From: Polynucleobacter sp. MWH-UH23A
Lineage (GTDB): Bacteria > Pseudomonadota > Gammaproteobacteria > Burkholderiales > Burkholderiaceae
Assembly: GCF_040409805.1 (NCBI RefSeq)
Contig: NZ_CP099572.1
Location: 372,001 to 436,000, forward strand
Reading direction: 5' to 3'
DNA: 64,000 nucleotides
The translations under genes were made by a program, and so were the position numbers. Below the pieces are notes generated by a model that did no database searches, was not told the DNA's origin, and saw only the letters and a program-made list of their open reading frames with translations. Positions 37,282 to 46,773 of this stretch are shown here, piece after piece; the stretch's first letter is position 1, and the number at the start of each line of letters is the position of its first letter.

Positions 37282-38052
37282 CTAGGCCAATAGGAGAAAT
37301 ACTGTTGGCCTATTTTGTAATGAGGCGCATGAAGTTTCATTTGGATAACGCTTGCGCCACTCCGCAATTGGCAATGTGACAATCATTTCTGATGGCAGGC
37401 TTAAATCTACCCCAAGACAAAGCTGTGTTTGCGGCGCAAGTGAGTTGATGCAAGCCATGAGCATCGCAGTGTTGCGATAAGGCGTCTCAATCCAAATTTG
37501 CGTTTGTTGTAATTTGCGGGATTCTGTTTCTAATTGTTTAAGTTTGCTACTGCGTTCATGGGTATCTTGAGGTAGGTATCCCTGGAATGCAAATCGCTGG
37601 CCATTCAAGCCACTCGCCATTAAACCCAGCAAGATCGAGCTTGGCCCTACAAGAGGTTTGACTTGGGCGCCAAGTTTATGTGCGGCAAGTACAAGCTCTG
37701 CCCCTGGATCAGCTACTCCAGGAACTCCCGCTTCTGACATTAAGCCCATATCGTTGCCAGCTAGCAGTGGTTTTAATAAATCAGCGGGTTTTACTGAGTC
37801 GCCATACTTTGCATTGCGCGCGGCACCACGCCATTCACTCATTTGCATTTCTTGTATGGTGCATGCAAGTGGTGAGGTGCTATCAATTGCCTTCAGAAAT
37901 GCGCGCGCGGTTTTTGCATCCTCAACAATCCAGTGCTTGAGTTTTGCTGTACTTGCAATCGTCTCAGACGGCAAGATCCATGGCAATTGCTCTGCACGAT
38001 TTTCATTGCCCAAGGTATTGGGAACTAAGAATAGTGTTCCAAGTTTTGCCAT
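37282..38052 (-). CDS. SAM-dependent tetrapyrrole-methylase-fold methyltransferase (RsmI-like)
   Basis: A 256-residue protein. GTLFLVPNTLGN at the start and MGLMSEAGVPGVADPGAELV in the middle follow the RsmI pattern (usually LYLVPTPIGN and SDAGTP.ISDPG), as does VKPLVGPSS. The differences place it with the RsmI paralogues common in betaproteobacteria rather than with RsmI itself, which 2'-O-methylates C1402 of 16S rRNA. Its true substrate is unknown. The maf gene is upstream on the same strand, 30 bases away. Confidence 0.85.
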   Translation of the reverse strand: MAKLGTLFLVPNTLGNENRAEQLPWILPSETIASTAKLKHWIVEDAKTARAFLKAIDSTSPLACTIQEMQMSEWRGAARNAKYGDSVKPADLLKPLLAGNDMGLMSEAGVPGVADPGAELVLAAHKLGAQVKPLVGPSSILLGLMASGLNGQRFAFQGYLPQDTHERSSKLKQLETESRKLQQTQIWIETPYRNTAMLMACINSLAPQTQLCLGVDLSLPSEMIVTLPIAEWRKRYPNETSCASLQNRPTVFLLLA

Positions 38053-38082
38053 GAATAATTTTTTAGTTAGTTGCTGGGGTAC

Positions 38083-38691
38083 TTATTTCTTTGCTGGAAT
38101 TGCAAAACCAGCATCACGCAATAGTCCAGTCAGAGCAATCAAGGGAAGGCCGATGAGGGCGGTAGGGTCATCGCTTTTGATAGATTCAAGTAAGCTGATT
38201 CCTAAACCTTCAGACTTGGCGCTACCTGCGCAGTCATAAGGCTCTTCCGCTAATAGATAGTTTTCTAAAACGGTATCTGGTAGTTTGCGAAAACACACTT
38301 CTGTGGGAATGCTAAGCGTAGTTTGTGTATCGCCTTTCATTAGGCATAAAGCGGTGTGAAACGTTACAGTTTGTCCTCGCATTAATTGCAATTGCGCCAT
38401 GGCTCTTTCAAAGTTACCTGGTTTGCCGATTGCTGCGCCACAAAGATCGGCAACTTGATCAGAGCCGATTACCCAAGCATCTGGATATTGCTTAGCAACA
38501 GCTTCCGCTTTTGCGTGCGCAAGACGCCTTGCCAAATCCAGTGTGCTCTCGCCAGTTAATGGGGTTTCATCTACCTTGGGAGAAACAACTTCAAATGGAA
38601 TGCGCAAACGAGCTAATAGCTCACGTCGATATGCAGACGTGGACGCTAAAATGAGCGATGGATTTTTGGATGTGTTTGCAAAATGACTCAT
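38083..38691 (-). CDS. Maf-family nucleotide pyrophosphatase (YceF type)
   Basis: A 202-residue Maf protein. LILASTSAYRRELLARL with the following VSPKVDET and WVIGSDQVADL are the family signatures. The YceF subgroup hydrolyses m7GTP and is encoded next to yceD and rpmF, as here. It removes modified nucleotides from the pool. It is divergent from yceD. Confidence 0.92.
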   Translation of the reverse strand: MSHFANTSKNPSLILASTSAYRRELLARLRIPFEVVSPKVDETPLTGESTLDLARRLAHAKAEAVAKQYPDAWVIGSDQVADLCGAAIGKPGNFERAMAQLQLMRGQTVTFHTALCLMKGDTQTTLSIPTEVCFRKLPDTVLENYLLAEEPYDCAGSAKSEGLGISLLESIKSDDPTALIGLPLIALTGLLRDAGFAIPAKK

Positions 38692-38811
38692 TGCTGCGTA
38701 TTTTCAACTGACTGAGAAAGAAAGGAAAGTAATTAAGGAAAAGTGATATGGAAAAATGGGAGGCAAGCGACTGAAAAGTCACCATCCTTATTCTTGATTT
38801 AGACTGATGTC

Positions 38812-39387
38812 ATGGATCGAAATCATGCTTTACCTCAAGTTCAGTTGCCCGCAGAGCCGAATGCTTTGCGGCGGATTGATTTCTGCGCACCACAGTCCTA
38901 CAAAGGCTCCGGCTTTTTAAGCATCCCAGACTTGCCAAGGGTAGCGGAGGAGGTAACGGCTGTTCTTCCTGGGGATGGCTTTGATTGGGATATCAAAACT
39001 CACTTTGAGTCTTTACCTGGTAGCGAGTCCCATCAAATCATGGAATTGGGCTTGAAAGGCAGACTGCATTTGACTTGCCAGCGCTGCTTGCAGGGTTGCG
39101 CAGTCGAATTGGACGAAAAGCGCCAATTTATCTTCTTAGCCACCGAATCTCAGGCGGATGAGTATCCACCGGAGGATGAGGATCGGGAGCCTCTAGTGGC
39201 CAGCCAGCAATTTAACCTTTTAGAGACCATCGAGGATGAGATTTTGCTGTCTATCCCCTTGATTCCAAAGCATCCTGAGGGTTTTTGTGAGCCTCATACC
39301 CCGGTTTTTGGGGAGGATGATGAGGATGAAGTACCGGCTGAGCGCGAAAATCCCTTTAACATATTGAAAAATATGAAGAAAAACTGA
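38812..39387 (+). CDS. yceD: YceD family protein (DUF177), 23S rRNA accumulation protein
   Basis: A 191-residue acidic protein. The core has the DUF177 motif around LTCQRCLQGC, with three cysteines, and the later acidic stretch before IPKHPEGFCEPH. In E. coli YceD is required for normal 23S rRNA levels, and the gene always precedes rpmF, as here. The first ATG lacks a clear ribosome site, so the exact start is less certain than the reading frame. Confidence 0.9.
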   Translation: MDRNHALPQVQLPAEPNALRRIDFCAPQSYKGSGFLSIPDLPRVAEEVTAVLPGDGFDWDIKTHFESLPGSESHQIMELGLKGRLHLTCQRCLQGCAVELDEKRQFIFLATESQADEYPPEDEDREPLVASQQFNLLETIEDEILLSIPLIPKHPEGFCEPHTPVFGEDDEDEVPAERENPFNILKNMKKN

Positions 39388-39460
39388 AAAAGCTTGTTAA
39401 AAATGGGGTGTTGTTTCAGCCCTTGTTTGCAGATAAATCAAGCATTTAGACGCTTTTCCA

Positions 39461-39469
39461 TGCTAGAAT
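39461..39469 (+). promoter_or_regulatory. Extended -10 promoter for rpmF
   Basis: TG-n-TAGAAT (39461-39469) lies 24 bases before the rpmF start, after the yceD stop. No good -35 is visible, which an extended -10 can compensate. Confidence 0.5.
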
Positions 39470-39492
39470 GTCGCCTTGCTTAGGAGTTCATT

Positions 39493-39672
39493 ATGGCCGT
39501 TCAACAAAATAAAAAATCACCATCCAAACGTGGCATGCACCGTGCGCACGACTTTTTGACCGCACCTGCTACGGCTGTTGAAGCCACAACTGGTGAGGCA
39601 CATTTGCGCCACCACATTTCACCTAACGGCTACTATCGTGGTCGTAAAGTAGTTAAAACTAAAAACGACTAA
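39493..39672 (+). CDS. rpmF: 50S ribosomal protein L32
   Basis: A 59-residue basic protein beginning [20 protein letters not shown] and containing [15 protein letters not shown], the usual L32 pattern. A strong ribosome site (TAGGAG) stands seven bases before the ATG. The Zn-binding cysteines found in some L32 forms are absent, so this is the zinc-independent type. It sits between yceD and plsX in the conserved order. Confidence 0.95.
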   Translation: MAVQQNKKSPSKRGMHRAHDFLTAPATAVEATTGEAHLRHHISPNGYYRGRKVVKTKND

Positions 39673-39693
39673 TTTTTTAGTCTAAATAGATCG

Positions 39694-39720
39694 AAGCGGC
39701 TCACTTATAGCCGCTTTTTT
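39694..39720 (+). terminator. Terminator after rpmF
   Basis: A stem AAGCGGCT (39694-39701) with AGCCGCTT (39709-39716), seven-base loop and a T6 tract. It separates rpmF from plsX, so the fab genes probably have an added promoter or depend on read-through. Confidence 0.85.
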
Positions 39721-39754
39721 CTTAGATAAATCACTTGTAGCAATCAATGAGTTT

Positions 39755-40768
39755 ATGAGCGTTACTCTTGCTATTGATGCCATGGGCGGAGATCATGGGG
39801 TCGTCGTGACCGTCCCCGCCGCTTGCGACTTTTTAGAAAAACACGCTGACGTCAAGATCGCCCTTGTAGGCGATCCGGATTTAATTAAGCAGGTCTTAAG
39901 TAAATCTTCTAACGCTCCCATGGAGCGCATTCAAATTATTCCTGCGAGTGAAGTGGTCTTGATGGATGACCCTATCGAAGTTGCTTTGCGTCGCAAAAAA
40001 GATTCTTCCATGCGTGTGGCAATTGAGCAGGTAAAAGAAGGTGCTGCTGATGCAGTGATTTCTTCTGGCAATACCGGCGCACTCATGGCGATTTCTCGCT
40101 ACATACTCAAAACACTGGAAGGTGTTGATCGCCCTGCGATTGCAACCGCAATTCCAAATGAGCTGGGGCGCGGCACGACCATGCTGGATTTAGGTGCGAA
40201 CGCGGATTGCGAGCCCATGCATTTACTGCAATTCGCTCAGATGGCTAACGTAATGGTGCAAGTAGTAGATGGCAAACCAAATCCTTCGATTGGTCTTTTG
40301 AATATTGGTGAAGAAGTCATTAAAGGCAATGAGGTAGTGAAACAGACAAGTGAACTACTTCGCCAAAGCAATTTGAATTTTTACGGCAACGTTGAAGGCA
40401 ATGACATTTTTAAAGGCACCACAGATATTGTGGTGTGCGATGGCTTTGTTGGTAATGTAGTACTCAAGGCTAGCGAAGGTTTGGCTAAGATGATGAGCGG
40501 CATGATTCGCGAAGAATTTAACCGCTCTCTACTTACCAAATTGATGGCGATTTGTGCAATGGTTCCCCTGTTACGTGTTCGCAAACGTGTTGATCATCGT
40601 CGCTATAACGGCGCGGTATTGTTAGGTTTGCGTGGTTGTGTGATTAAGAGCCATGGATCTGCCGATCGATTTGCATTTGGATTTGCATTGGATCGTGCAT
40701 ATGAAGCGGCTAAAAATCGCATGGTTGAACGTATTGCCGCAGCCTTTGTGGCGGAGACAACGGTATGA
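39755..40768 (+). CDS. plsX: Phosphate acyltransferase PlsX
   Basis: A 337-residue protein. [10 protein letters not shown] at the start, [32 protein letters not shown] (only part quoted as the family block) and [17 protein letters not shown] are diagnostic of PlsX. It converts acyl-ACP to acyl-phosphate for phospholipid synthesis by PlsY. It overlaps fabH by four bases and opens the fatty-acid cluster. Confidence 0.95.
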   Translation: MSVTLAIDAMGGDHGVVVTVPAACDFLEKHADVKIALVGDPDLIKQVLSKSSNAPMERIQIIPASEVVLMDDPIEVALRRKKDSSMRVAIEQVKEGAADAVISSGNTGALMAISRYILKTLEGVDRPAIATAIPNELGRGTTMLDLGANADCEPMHLLQFAQMANVMVQVVDGKPNPSIGLLNIGEEVIKGNEVVKQTSELLRQSNLNFYGNVEGNDIFKGTTDIVVCDGFVGNVVLKASEGLAKMMSGMIREEFNRSLLTKLMAICAMVPLLRVRKRVDHRRYNGAVLLGLRGCVIKSHGSADRFAFGFALDRAYEAAKNRMVERIAAAFVAETTV

Positions 40769-41751
40769 GTAGTTATGCAAGAGTAGCTGGCACAGGAAGC
40801 TATCTTCCAGCGCAGCGTTTAACAAACCAAGATCTAGTTGAGCGTCTTGCCAAGTCAGGCTTAGAGACAAGTGATGAGTGGATTACGACTCGCAGTGGAA
40901 TTTCTGCGCGCCACTTTGCTGCTGAAAATGAATTGACTAGCGATTTAGCAGTAAAGGCTGCACAGGCTGCTTTGACCAGCGCTGGCATCACCTCAGCCGA
41001 CTTAGACCTCATCATCCTCGCCACTTCCACCCCTGATCACTTGGGTGGTTTTCCGAGTACGGCTTGTGTGGTGCAAGATAAGTTAGGCGCTCATACTGCA
41101 TGCGCGGCTTTTGATGTGCAGGCTGTATGTGCAGGTTTCACTTATGCACTTGCTACAGCGGATGCCTTCATTCGTGCAGGTTCTTATAAAAAAGTATTGG
41201 TGATTGGCGCTGAAACCTTCTCACGGATTTTGGATTTCCAGGATCGCGGAACTTGTGTGCTATTCGGTGATGGTGCTGGTGCAGTAGTGCTTGAGGCTTC
41301 AAATGAAGCTGGCATTCTGTCAACCGCATTGCATGCGGATGGTAGTCAGCGTGACATTTTATGTGTGCCAGGACGCTCTGGTAATGGAACAGTTCATGGC
41401 TCCCCATTTATGACCATGGATGGGCAAGCAGTTTTCAAGCTGGCTGTAAAAGTATTGGAGCAAGTCGCTCATGAAGTTTTAGAAAAAGCAAAACTGAGGC
41501 CAGAGCAGATTGATTGGTTGGTTCCTCATCAGGCAAACATTCGCATTATGGAAGGTACTGCTAAAAAAATGGGAATGTCCATGGATAAAGTCATCGTGAC
41601 AGTTCATGAGCACGGTAATACTTCAGCCGCTTCGATTCCATTAGCTTTAGATGCTGGTGTGCGATCTGGTCAAATCAAGCGAGGTCAACATCTTTTATTG
41701 GAAGGAGTTGGCGGTGGTTTTGCTTGGGGTGCGGTAGCGCTCAAATACTAA
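40765..41751 (+). CDS. fabH: 3-oxoacyl-ACP synthase III
   Basis: A 328-residue initiating condensing enzyme. The triad is Cys122 ([10 protein letters not shown]), His in VPHQANIRI and Asn in [11 protein letters not shown]. It joins acetyl-CoA to malonyl-ACP, the first step of chain building. Overlap with plsX (ATGA) shows coupled translation. Confidence 0.97.
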   Translation: MSSYARVAGTGSYLPAQRLTNQDLVERLAKSGLETSDEWITTRSGISARHFAAENELTSDLAVKAAQAALTSAGITSADLDLIILATSTPDHLGGFPSTACVVQDKLGAHTACAAFDVQAVCAGFTYALATADAFIRAGSYKKVLVIGAETFSRILDFQDRGTCVLFGDGAGAVVLEASNEAGILSTALHADGSQRDILCVPGRSGNGTVHGSPFMTMDGQAVFKLAVKVLEQVAHEVLEKAKLRPEQIDWLVPHQANIRIMEGTAKKMGMSMDKVIVTVHEHGNTSAASIPLALDAGVRSGQIKRGQHLLLEGVGGGFAWGAVALKY

Positions 41752-41815
41752 GAACTCAAAAAGCTATTCTGTTTATTTCCTTTATTTCAATTCGTAAATC
41801 TCACCTATCTCGACT

Positions 41816-42751
41816 ATGACATTCGCATTCGTATTCCCAGGCCAAGGATCACAATCAGTAGGCATGCTTAATTCGATTTCTGAGCGTCCTGAAGTTCGCG
41901 CTACATTGCAAGAGGCTTCTGAAGCTCTAGGTGAAGATGTGGCAAAACTGATTGCCGAAGGCCCTGCCGAAGCGCTTGCTTTAACTACCAACACTCAACC
42001 AGTGATGTTGACCGCTGCCGTGGCGTTTTATCGTGCTTGGCTGGCTGCCGGTGGTGCTGCGCCTAAAGTGATGGCGGGCCATAGTTTGGGCGAATACTCT
42101 GCATTAGTTGCGTCTGGAGTGATTTCATTTAAGGATGCTGTTCCTTTGGTTCGTTTTCGTGCTGAAGCGATGCAAACTGCAGTGCCAGTTGGTACGGGTG
42201 GTATGGCAGCCATCTTGGGTTTGGATGATGCGGTTGTTATTCAGGTTTGTGCTGAAGCTAGCTCCGCTTCAGGCGGTGTGGTTGAGGCGGTGAACTTTAA
42301 TGCGCCTGGCCAAGTGGTGATTGCCGGAGCAAGTGATGCAGTAGCTAAAGCCTGTGAGTTACTAAAAGCCGCAGGTGCTAAACGTGCGCTACCTTTACCT
42401 GTATCGGCACCATTCCACTCTTCCCTACTGCAACCTGCCTCTGAAAAGTTAAAAGGCTATTTGGCGAATATCGAATTCAAGGCACCAACGATTCCGGTGA
42501 TTAACAACGTGGATGTTGAAATCTTGAATGATCCTACTGCAATTAAAGATGCACTAGTGCGTCAAGCTGCTAAGCCAGTGCGCTGGCAAGAAACCATTCA
42601 GGCAATGGCTGCCCAAGGCATCACTCAAGTCGTTGAGTGTGGACCTGGAAAAGTATTGGCTGGTCTTACAAAGCGTATTAATGATCAAGTGACTGGCATT
42701 CCAGTCTTTGATGAGGCGAGCTTGAATGAAGCTCTTGCCACCGTAAAATAA
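41816..42751 (+). CDS. fabD: Malonyl-CoA--ACP transacylase
   Basis: A 311-residue protein with FPGQGSQ at residues 7-13, nucleophile Ser90 in MAGHSLGEYSAL and His in SAPFHSSLL. It loads malonate from CoA on to AcpP, encoded two genes downstream. The ATG is reached 64 bases after fabH. Confidence 0.97.
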   Translation: MTFAFVFPGQGSQSVGMLNSISERPEVRATLQEASEALGEDVAKLIAEGPAEALALTTNTQPVMLTAAVAFYRAWLAAGGAAPKVMAGHSLGEYSALVASGVISFKDAVPLVRFRAEAMQTAVPVGTGGMAAILGLDDAVVIQVCAEASSASGGVVEAVNFNAPGQVVIAGASDAVAKACELLKAAGAKRALPLPVSAPFHSSLLQPASEKLKGYLANIEFKAPTIPVINNVDVEILNDPTAIKDALVRQAAKPVRWQETIQAMAAQGITQVVECGPGKVLAGLTKRINDQVTGIPVFDEASLNEALATVK

Positions 42752-42778
42752 ATTTAATACAACTTCCGGAATATAAAC

Positions 42779-43522
42779 ATGAACCTCGACTTAAGCGGAC
42801 AAATTGCTCTAGTAACTGGTGCCTCGCGTGGTATTGGCCAGGCGGTAGCAGATGAGTTGGTAAAGTGCGGCGCAAAAGTGATTGGCACAGCTACCACTGC
42901 TGATGGCGCTAAAGCAATTGATGCGAGACTGAAGCCCTCTGGTGGCGCTGGTTTAGCTTTGAATGTAACCGCACCAAATGCCTGCGAAGAAATTATTGAT
43001 CACATCGTGAAAGAGTTCGGTGGTATTCATATTTTGGTGAACAACGCTGGCATTACTCGTGATAACTTAGCTATGCGCATGAAGTCTGAAGAGTGGACTG
43101 ATGTGATTGATACCAATTTAAGTGCAGTGTTTCGTTTAACTCAAGCAGTATTGCGTCCGATGATGAAGGCACGCACTGGCCGCATTATCAATATCACTTC
43201 GATTGTTGGTCATATGGGAAATCCTGGCCAAGCAAATTACGCAGCAGCTAAATCTGGTGTTTCTGGAATGACCCGCGCGTTAGCACGCGAAATTGGTAGC
43301 CGTAATATCACTGTGAATTGCGTAGCGCCTGGGTTTATTGATACTGATATGACCCGTGCATTGAGTGAAGAGCAGCAAAATGCACTAAAAGTGAACATTC
43401 CTTTGGCTCGTTTAGGAAGTCCAGAAGATGTAGCTCAGGCAGTGGCGTTTTTAGCCTCTCCAGCCGCTGGCTACATTACGGGTAATACCCTACACGTCAA
43501 TGGCGGTCTCTATTTGGCCTAA
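42779..43522 (+). CDS. fabG: 3-oxoacyl-ACP reductase
   Basis: A 247-residue short-chain dehydrogenase. The NADPH site is TGASRGIG, the catalytic residues are Ser141, Tyr154 and Lys158 (YAAAK), and NNAGITRDNL is the FabG-specific NNAG block. It performs the first reduction in each elongation cycle. Confidence 0.96.
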   Translation: MNLDLSGQIALVTGASRGIGQAVADELVKCGAKVIGTATTADGAKAIDARLKPSGGAGLALNVTAPNACEEIIDHIVKEFGGIHILVNNAGITRDNLAMRMKSEEWTDVIDTNLSAVFRLTQAVLRPMMKARTGRIINITSIVGHMGNPGQANYAAAKSGVSGMTRALAREIGSRNITVNCVAPGFIDTDMTRALSEEQQNALKVNIPLARLGSPEDVAQAVAFLASPAAGYITGNTLHVNGGLYLA

Positions 43523-43579
43523 TGGCAAAACACGGATTTAGTCATTTTTTGGTGGTTTTGCTAATTCAGCCCGCCAAAC

Positions 43580-43588
43580 TGATAAAAT
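43580..43588 (+). promoter_or_regulatory. Extended -10 promoter for acpP
   Basis: TG-n-TAAAAT (43580-43588) lies 38 bases before acpP and after fabG. An internal promoter would explain the high acyl carrier protein level needed relative to the enzymes. Confidence 0.45.
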
Positions 43589-43625
43589 CCTTTTCATCGT
43601 TTTTTTACAACCCTTGGGGGACTTA

Positions 43626-43865
43626 ATGGACAACATCGAACAACGCGTTAAGAAAATCGTCGCTGAGCAATTGGGCGTCGCTGAAGGAGATATCAAGAAT
43701 GAATCTTCTTTTGTGAACGACCTAGGCGCTGACTCTCTTGACACTGTTGAGCTGGTAATGGCTTTGGAAGATGAATTCGGTATCGAAATTCCTGATGAGG
43801 AAGCCGAAAAGATCACCACAGTTCAGCTCGCGATCGACTTCGCTAAATCAAAAGCTCAGGGTTAA
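43626..43865 (+). CDS. acpP: Acyl carrier protein
   Basis: The start is the ATG at 43626 after a GGGGGA ribosome site; an upstream in-frame TTG would only add four residues. The protein is 79 residues, highly acidic, with the phosphopantetheine attachment Ser37 in [11 protein letters not shown]. It carries growing acyl chains and is converted from apo to holo form by AcpS, encoded at 52.6 kb. Confidence 0.97.
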   Translation: MDNIEQRVKKIVAEQLGVAEGDIKNESSFVNDLGADSLDTVELVMALEDEFGIEIPDEEAEKITTVQLAIDFAKSKAQG

Positions 43866-43896
43866 TTCCCTAGCTTAAGTATTACTTAGGTTTACT

Positions 43897-45144
43897 GTGT
43901 CAGCATCAAATGGCCGACGCCGGGTTGTAGTCACCGGCCTTGGCCTTATCTCACCTGTTGGTAATTCTGTTGATGTAGCTTGGTCTAATTTGCTCGCGGG
44001 CAAATCAGGTATCGCTACCATCACCAAGTTTGACCACGCTCCACTCAGCGTTCATTTCGCTGGAGAGGTGAAAGATTTCAATGTCGAAGAGTATGTTTCT
44101 GCCAAAGAGGCGCGTCATATGGATACCTTTATCCATTATGGAATCGCCGCTGGCACACAAGCTATTCGCGATAGCGGTATTGAAGTAAACGAGCAAAACG
44201 CTGAGCGTATCGGCGTTATGGTGGGCTCAGGCATTGGCGGCTTGCCAATGATTGAGGAAACAGGAGCTGAGCTTATAGCTCGTGGGCCACGTCGTATCTC
44301 ACCATTCTTTGTTCCTGGCTCCATTATTAATATGATTTCCGGGCACCTCAGTATTTTGTTTGGTCTCAAAGGTCCAAACGTTGCTGCGGTAACTGCGTGC
44401 ACGACTGGTTTGCACAGCATTGGTTTAGCTGCGCGTCTCATTCAGTACGGTGATGCTGATGTCATGATTGCTGGTGGTGCAGAGTCAACCATTTCTGCAT
44501 TAGGCGTGGGCGGTTTTGCTTCTGCTAGAGCGCTCTCAACTCGTAATGATGATCCTGCCACCGCATCTCGTCCTTGGGATAAAGATCGCGATGGTTTTGT
44601 GCTTGGCGAGGGTGCTGGTGTTTTAGTGCTTGAAGAGTATGAGCACGCTAAAGCACGTGGTGCAAAAATATACTGCGAGTTACGTGGTTTCGGTATGAGT
44701 GGTGATGCGTACCATATGACTGCTCCAAACATGGATGGCCCACGTCGTTGTATGGTCAATGCAATGCGCGATGCTGGCTTGAATCCAGATCAAATTCAGT
44801 ACGTTAATGCTCACGGTACTTCAACGCCTTTGGGTGATAAGAATGAGACTGAAGCTATTAAGGCTGCATTGGGTGACCATGCTAAGAAGGCCCTAATTAA
44901 CTCAACCAAGTCGATGACGGGTCACCTCCTGGGCGGCGCTGGGGGTTTGGAGTCTGTATTTACAATTCTGGCGCTCCATCACCAAAAATCGCCCCCTACG
45001 ATCAATATCTTCAATCAAGACCCTGAGTGCGACTTGGACTACTGCGCCAATACTGCTAGGGATGTGAAGATTGACCATGCAGTCAAAAACAATTTTGGCT
45101 TTGGTGGTACTAACGGCACCTTGATTTTTGGTAAGCTGACCTAA
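43897..45144 (+). CDS. fabF: 3-oxoacyl-ACP synthase II
   Basis: A 415-residue elongation condensing enzyme with a GTG start behind a TTAGG site. Cys168 in [10 protein letters not shown] is the acyl-binding residue; the two histidines are in [12 protein letters not shown] and [10 protein letters not shown]. It is the last gene of the fab cluster. In many Burkholderiales sigma-E genes follow; here degP comes directly. Confidence 0.97.
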   Translation: MSASNGRRRVVVTGLGLISPVGNSVDVAWSNLLAGKSGIATITKFDHAPLSVHFAGEVKDFNVEEYVSAKEARHMDTFIHYGIAAGTQAIRDSGIEVNEQNAERIGVMVGSGIGGLPMIEETGAELIARGPRRISPFFVPGSIINMISGHLSILFGLKGPNVAAVTACTTGLHSIGLAARLIQYGDADVMIAGGAESTISALGVGGFASARALSTRNDDPATASRPWDKDRDGFVLGEGAGVLVLEEYEHAKARGAKIYCELRGFGMSGDAYHMTAPNMDGPRRCMVNAMRDAGLNPDQIQYVNAHGTSTPLGDKNETEAIKAALGDHAKKALINSTKSMTGHLLGGAGGLESVFTILALHHQKSPPTINIFNQDPECDLDYCANTARDVKIDHAVKNNFGFGGTNGTLIFGKLT

Positions 45145-45195
45145 TATTCCCTTTATCTCCATTTTTTTGGTTTTTACCAAGTAGGTCTTGGCATT

Positions 45196-46638
45196 ATGAA
45201 AAAGCACTTTATTGCGCTCTTGGCTATTTTGAGTCTGGGGCAAATGTCGTTTGTTCCTTCCGCTATCGCGCAAAATCCTCGTGTCACGATTCCTGATTTC
45301 GCGGATTTAGTAGAGCGTGCTAGTCCAGCTGTAGTCAACATCCGAACCACCGAAAAGGTGATGGTTCAGCAACAGGGCGGCATTCCTGGAATGCCTGAAG
45401 ACCAAGCGGAGTTCTTTCGCCGTTTCTTTGGCGTGCCTATTCCCGGAATTCCAAATGGCCCGAAGCAATCGCAACCTAACCCTGGAAAACCGCAAGAAGC
45501 TGATCGTGGTGTTGGATCTGGTTTCATTATTGAATCGAATGGTTTGATTCTGACGAATGCGCACGTAGTTGAAGGTGCTACAACGATTTATGTCACCTTA
45601 ACTGATAAACGTGAATTCAAAGCCAAGCTATTGGGTATGGATAAACGTACCGATGTGGCCGTTGTCAAAATTGAAGCGCGTGACTTGCCAAAATTACCTT
45701 TAGGTGATTCATCTAGAGTGCGTGTTGGTGAGTGGGTATTAGCAATTGGCTCCCCATTTGGCCTGGAGAATACTGTCACCGCAGGTATTGTCTCGGCCAA
45801 GAGCCGTGATACAGGTGATTACTTGCCATTTATACAGACGGACGTTGCAGTTAATCCGGGCAACTCTGGAGGACCCTTATTGAATACTGCTGGCCAAGTG
45901 ATTGGCATTAACTCTCAAATTTTTAGCCGCTCCGGTGGTTACATGGGAATCTCTTTCGCCATTCCAATTGATGAAGCAATGCGGGTGGCTGATCAATTGC
46001 GTACCAATGGAAAAATGACGCGTGGTCGTATTGGTGTTGCACTTGGTGAGATGACTAAAGAAGTTGCCGAGAGCTTGGGTTTAGGTAAACCACGTGGTGC
46101 ATATGTGCGTAATGTTGAGCCAAATGGTCCGGCTGCAAATGGCGGCATTGAATCTGGCGATGTGATCTTGAGTTTTAATGGCCGAGAAATCGCTAAGTCA
46201 ACAGACTTACCAAGAATTGTTGGCGACACTAAACCAGGTACTGCTGTTGCAGTTCAAGTTTGGCGTAAAGGTGCTACTCGCGACTTAACGGTTACGGTTT
46301 CTGATGGCGAGGCTTCTCAGGTCGCAAGCAAGAAATCTGAAGCACCCTCGGGTAGCGGAAGTGCGACCACCCTAGGTGTAGCAGTCAGCGATGTATCAGA
46401 CGCTAAAAAGAAGGATCTCAATATTAAAGGTGGCGTTGAGGTCACTGGCTTGGGAGACGGTCCTTTGGCTAGAGCGGGTGTGCGACCTGGGGATGTCATT
46501 ATTCGGATTGCTGATACTGATATCTCGGGTGCAAAGCAGTTTGAGGCTCTTGTGAAAGGCCTAGACGCCAATAAGGCTGTTCCAGTCTTTATTCGCAGAG
46601 CTGACAGCACTTTGGTGATACCTGTAAGGCCAAAATAA
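45196..46638 (+). CDS. Do-family periplasmic serine protease (DegP/MucD)
   Basis: A 480-residue exported protease with a signal peptide ending about residue 26 (AIAQ). The triad is His123 (LTNAHVV), Asp153 (KRTDVAVVKI) and Ser224 (PGNSGGPL). Two PDZ domains follow, about 285-370 and 385-475. The Gln- and Pro-rich loop near residues 57-102 matches the LA loop of DegP. It degrades or refolds damaged envelope proteins. The upstream rpoE, rseA and rseB genes seen in related genomes are not present here. Confidence 0.94.
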   Translation: MKKHFIALLAILSLGQMSFVPSAIAQNPRVTIPDFADLVERASPAVVNIRTTEKVMVQQQGGIPGMPEDQAEFFRRFFGVPIPGIPNGPKQSQPNPGKPQEADRGVGSGFIIESNGLILTNAHVVEGATTIYVTLTDKREFKAKLLGMDKRTDVAVVKIEARDLPKLPLGDSSRVRVGEWVLAIGSPFGLENTVTAGIVSAKSRDTGDYLPFIQTDVAVNPGNSGGPLLNTAGQVIGINSQIFSRSGGYMGISFAIPIDEAMRVADQLRTNGKMTRGRIGVALGEMTKEVAESLGLGKPRGAYVRNVEPNGPAANGGIESGDVILSFNGREIAKSTDLPRIVGDTKPGTAVAVQVWRKGATRDLTVTVSDGEASQVASKKSEAPSGSGSATTLGVAVSDVSDAKKKDLNIKGGVEVTGLGDGPLARAGVRPGDVIIRIADTDISGAKQFEALVKGLDANKAVPVFIRRADSTLVIPVRPK

Positions 46639-46656
46639 GGCATTTTTGCCTAAAAA

Positions 46657-46688
46657 ATGGGCACAGGCGCCATTTGGGCGCCACCCAT
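46657..46688. other. Hairpin between degP and lepA
   Basis: ATGGG (46657-46661) pairs with CCCAT (46684-46688) and GGCGCC (46666-46671) with GGCGCC (46677-46682) around an ATTTG loop. It is not followed by a strong T tract, so it may protect or regulate rather than terminate. Confidence 0.45.
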
Positions 46689-46773
46689 TACAATCCTTTT
46701 AAGACGACTTTTTGCAGCGCATCATCCTGGTGCGTTCTGACAAGGCGTTTTTGGAATTACTAAATAAGACGCT

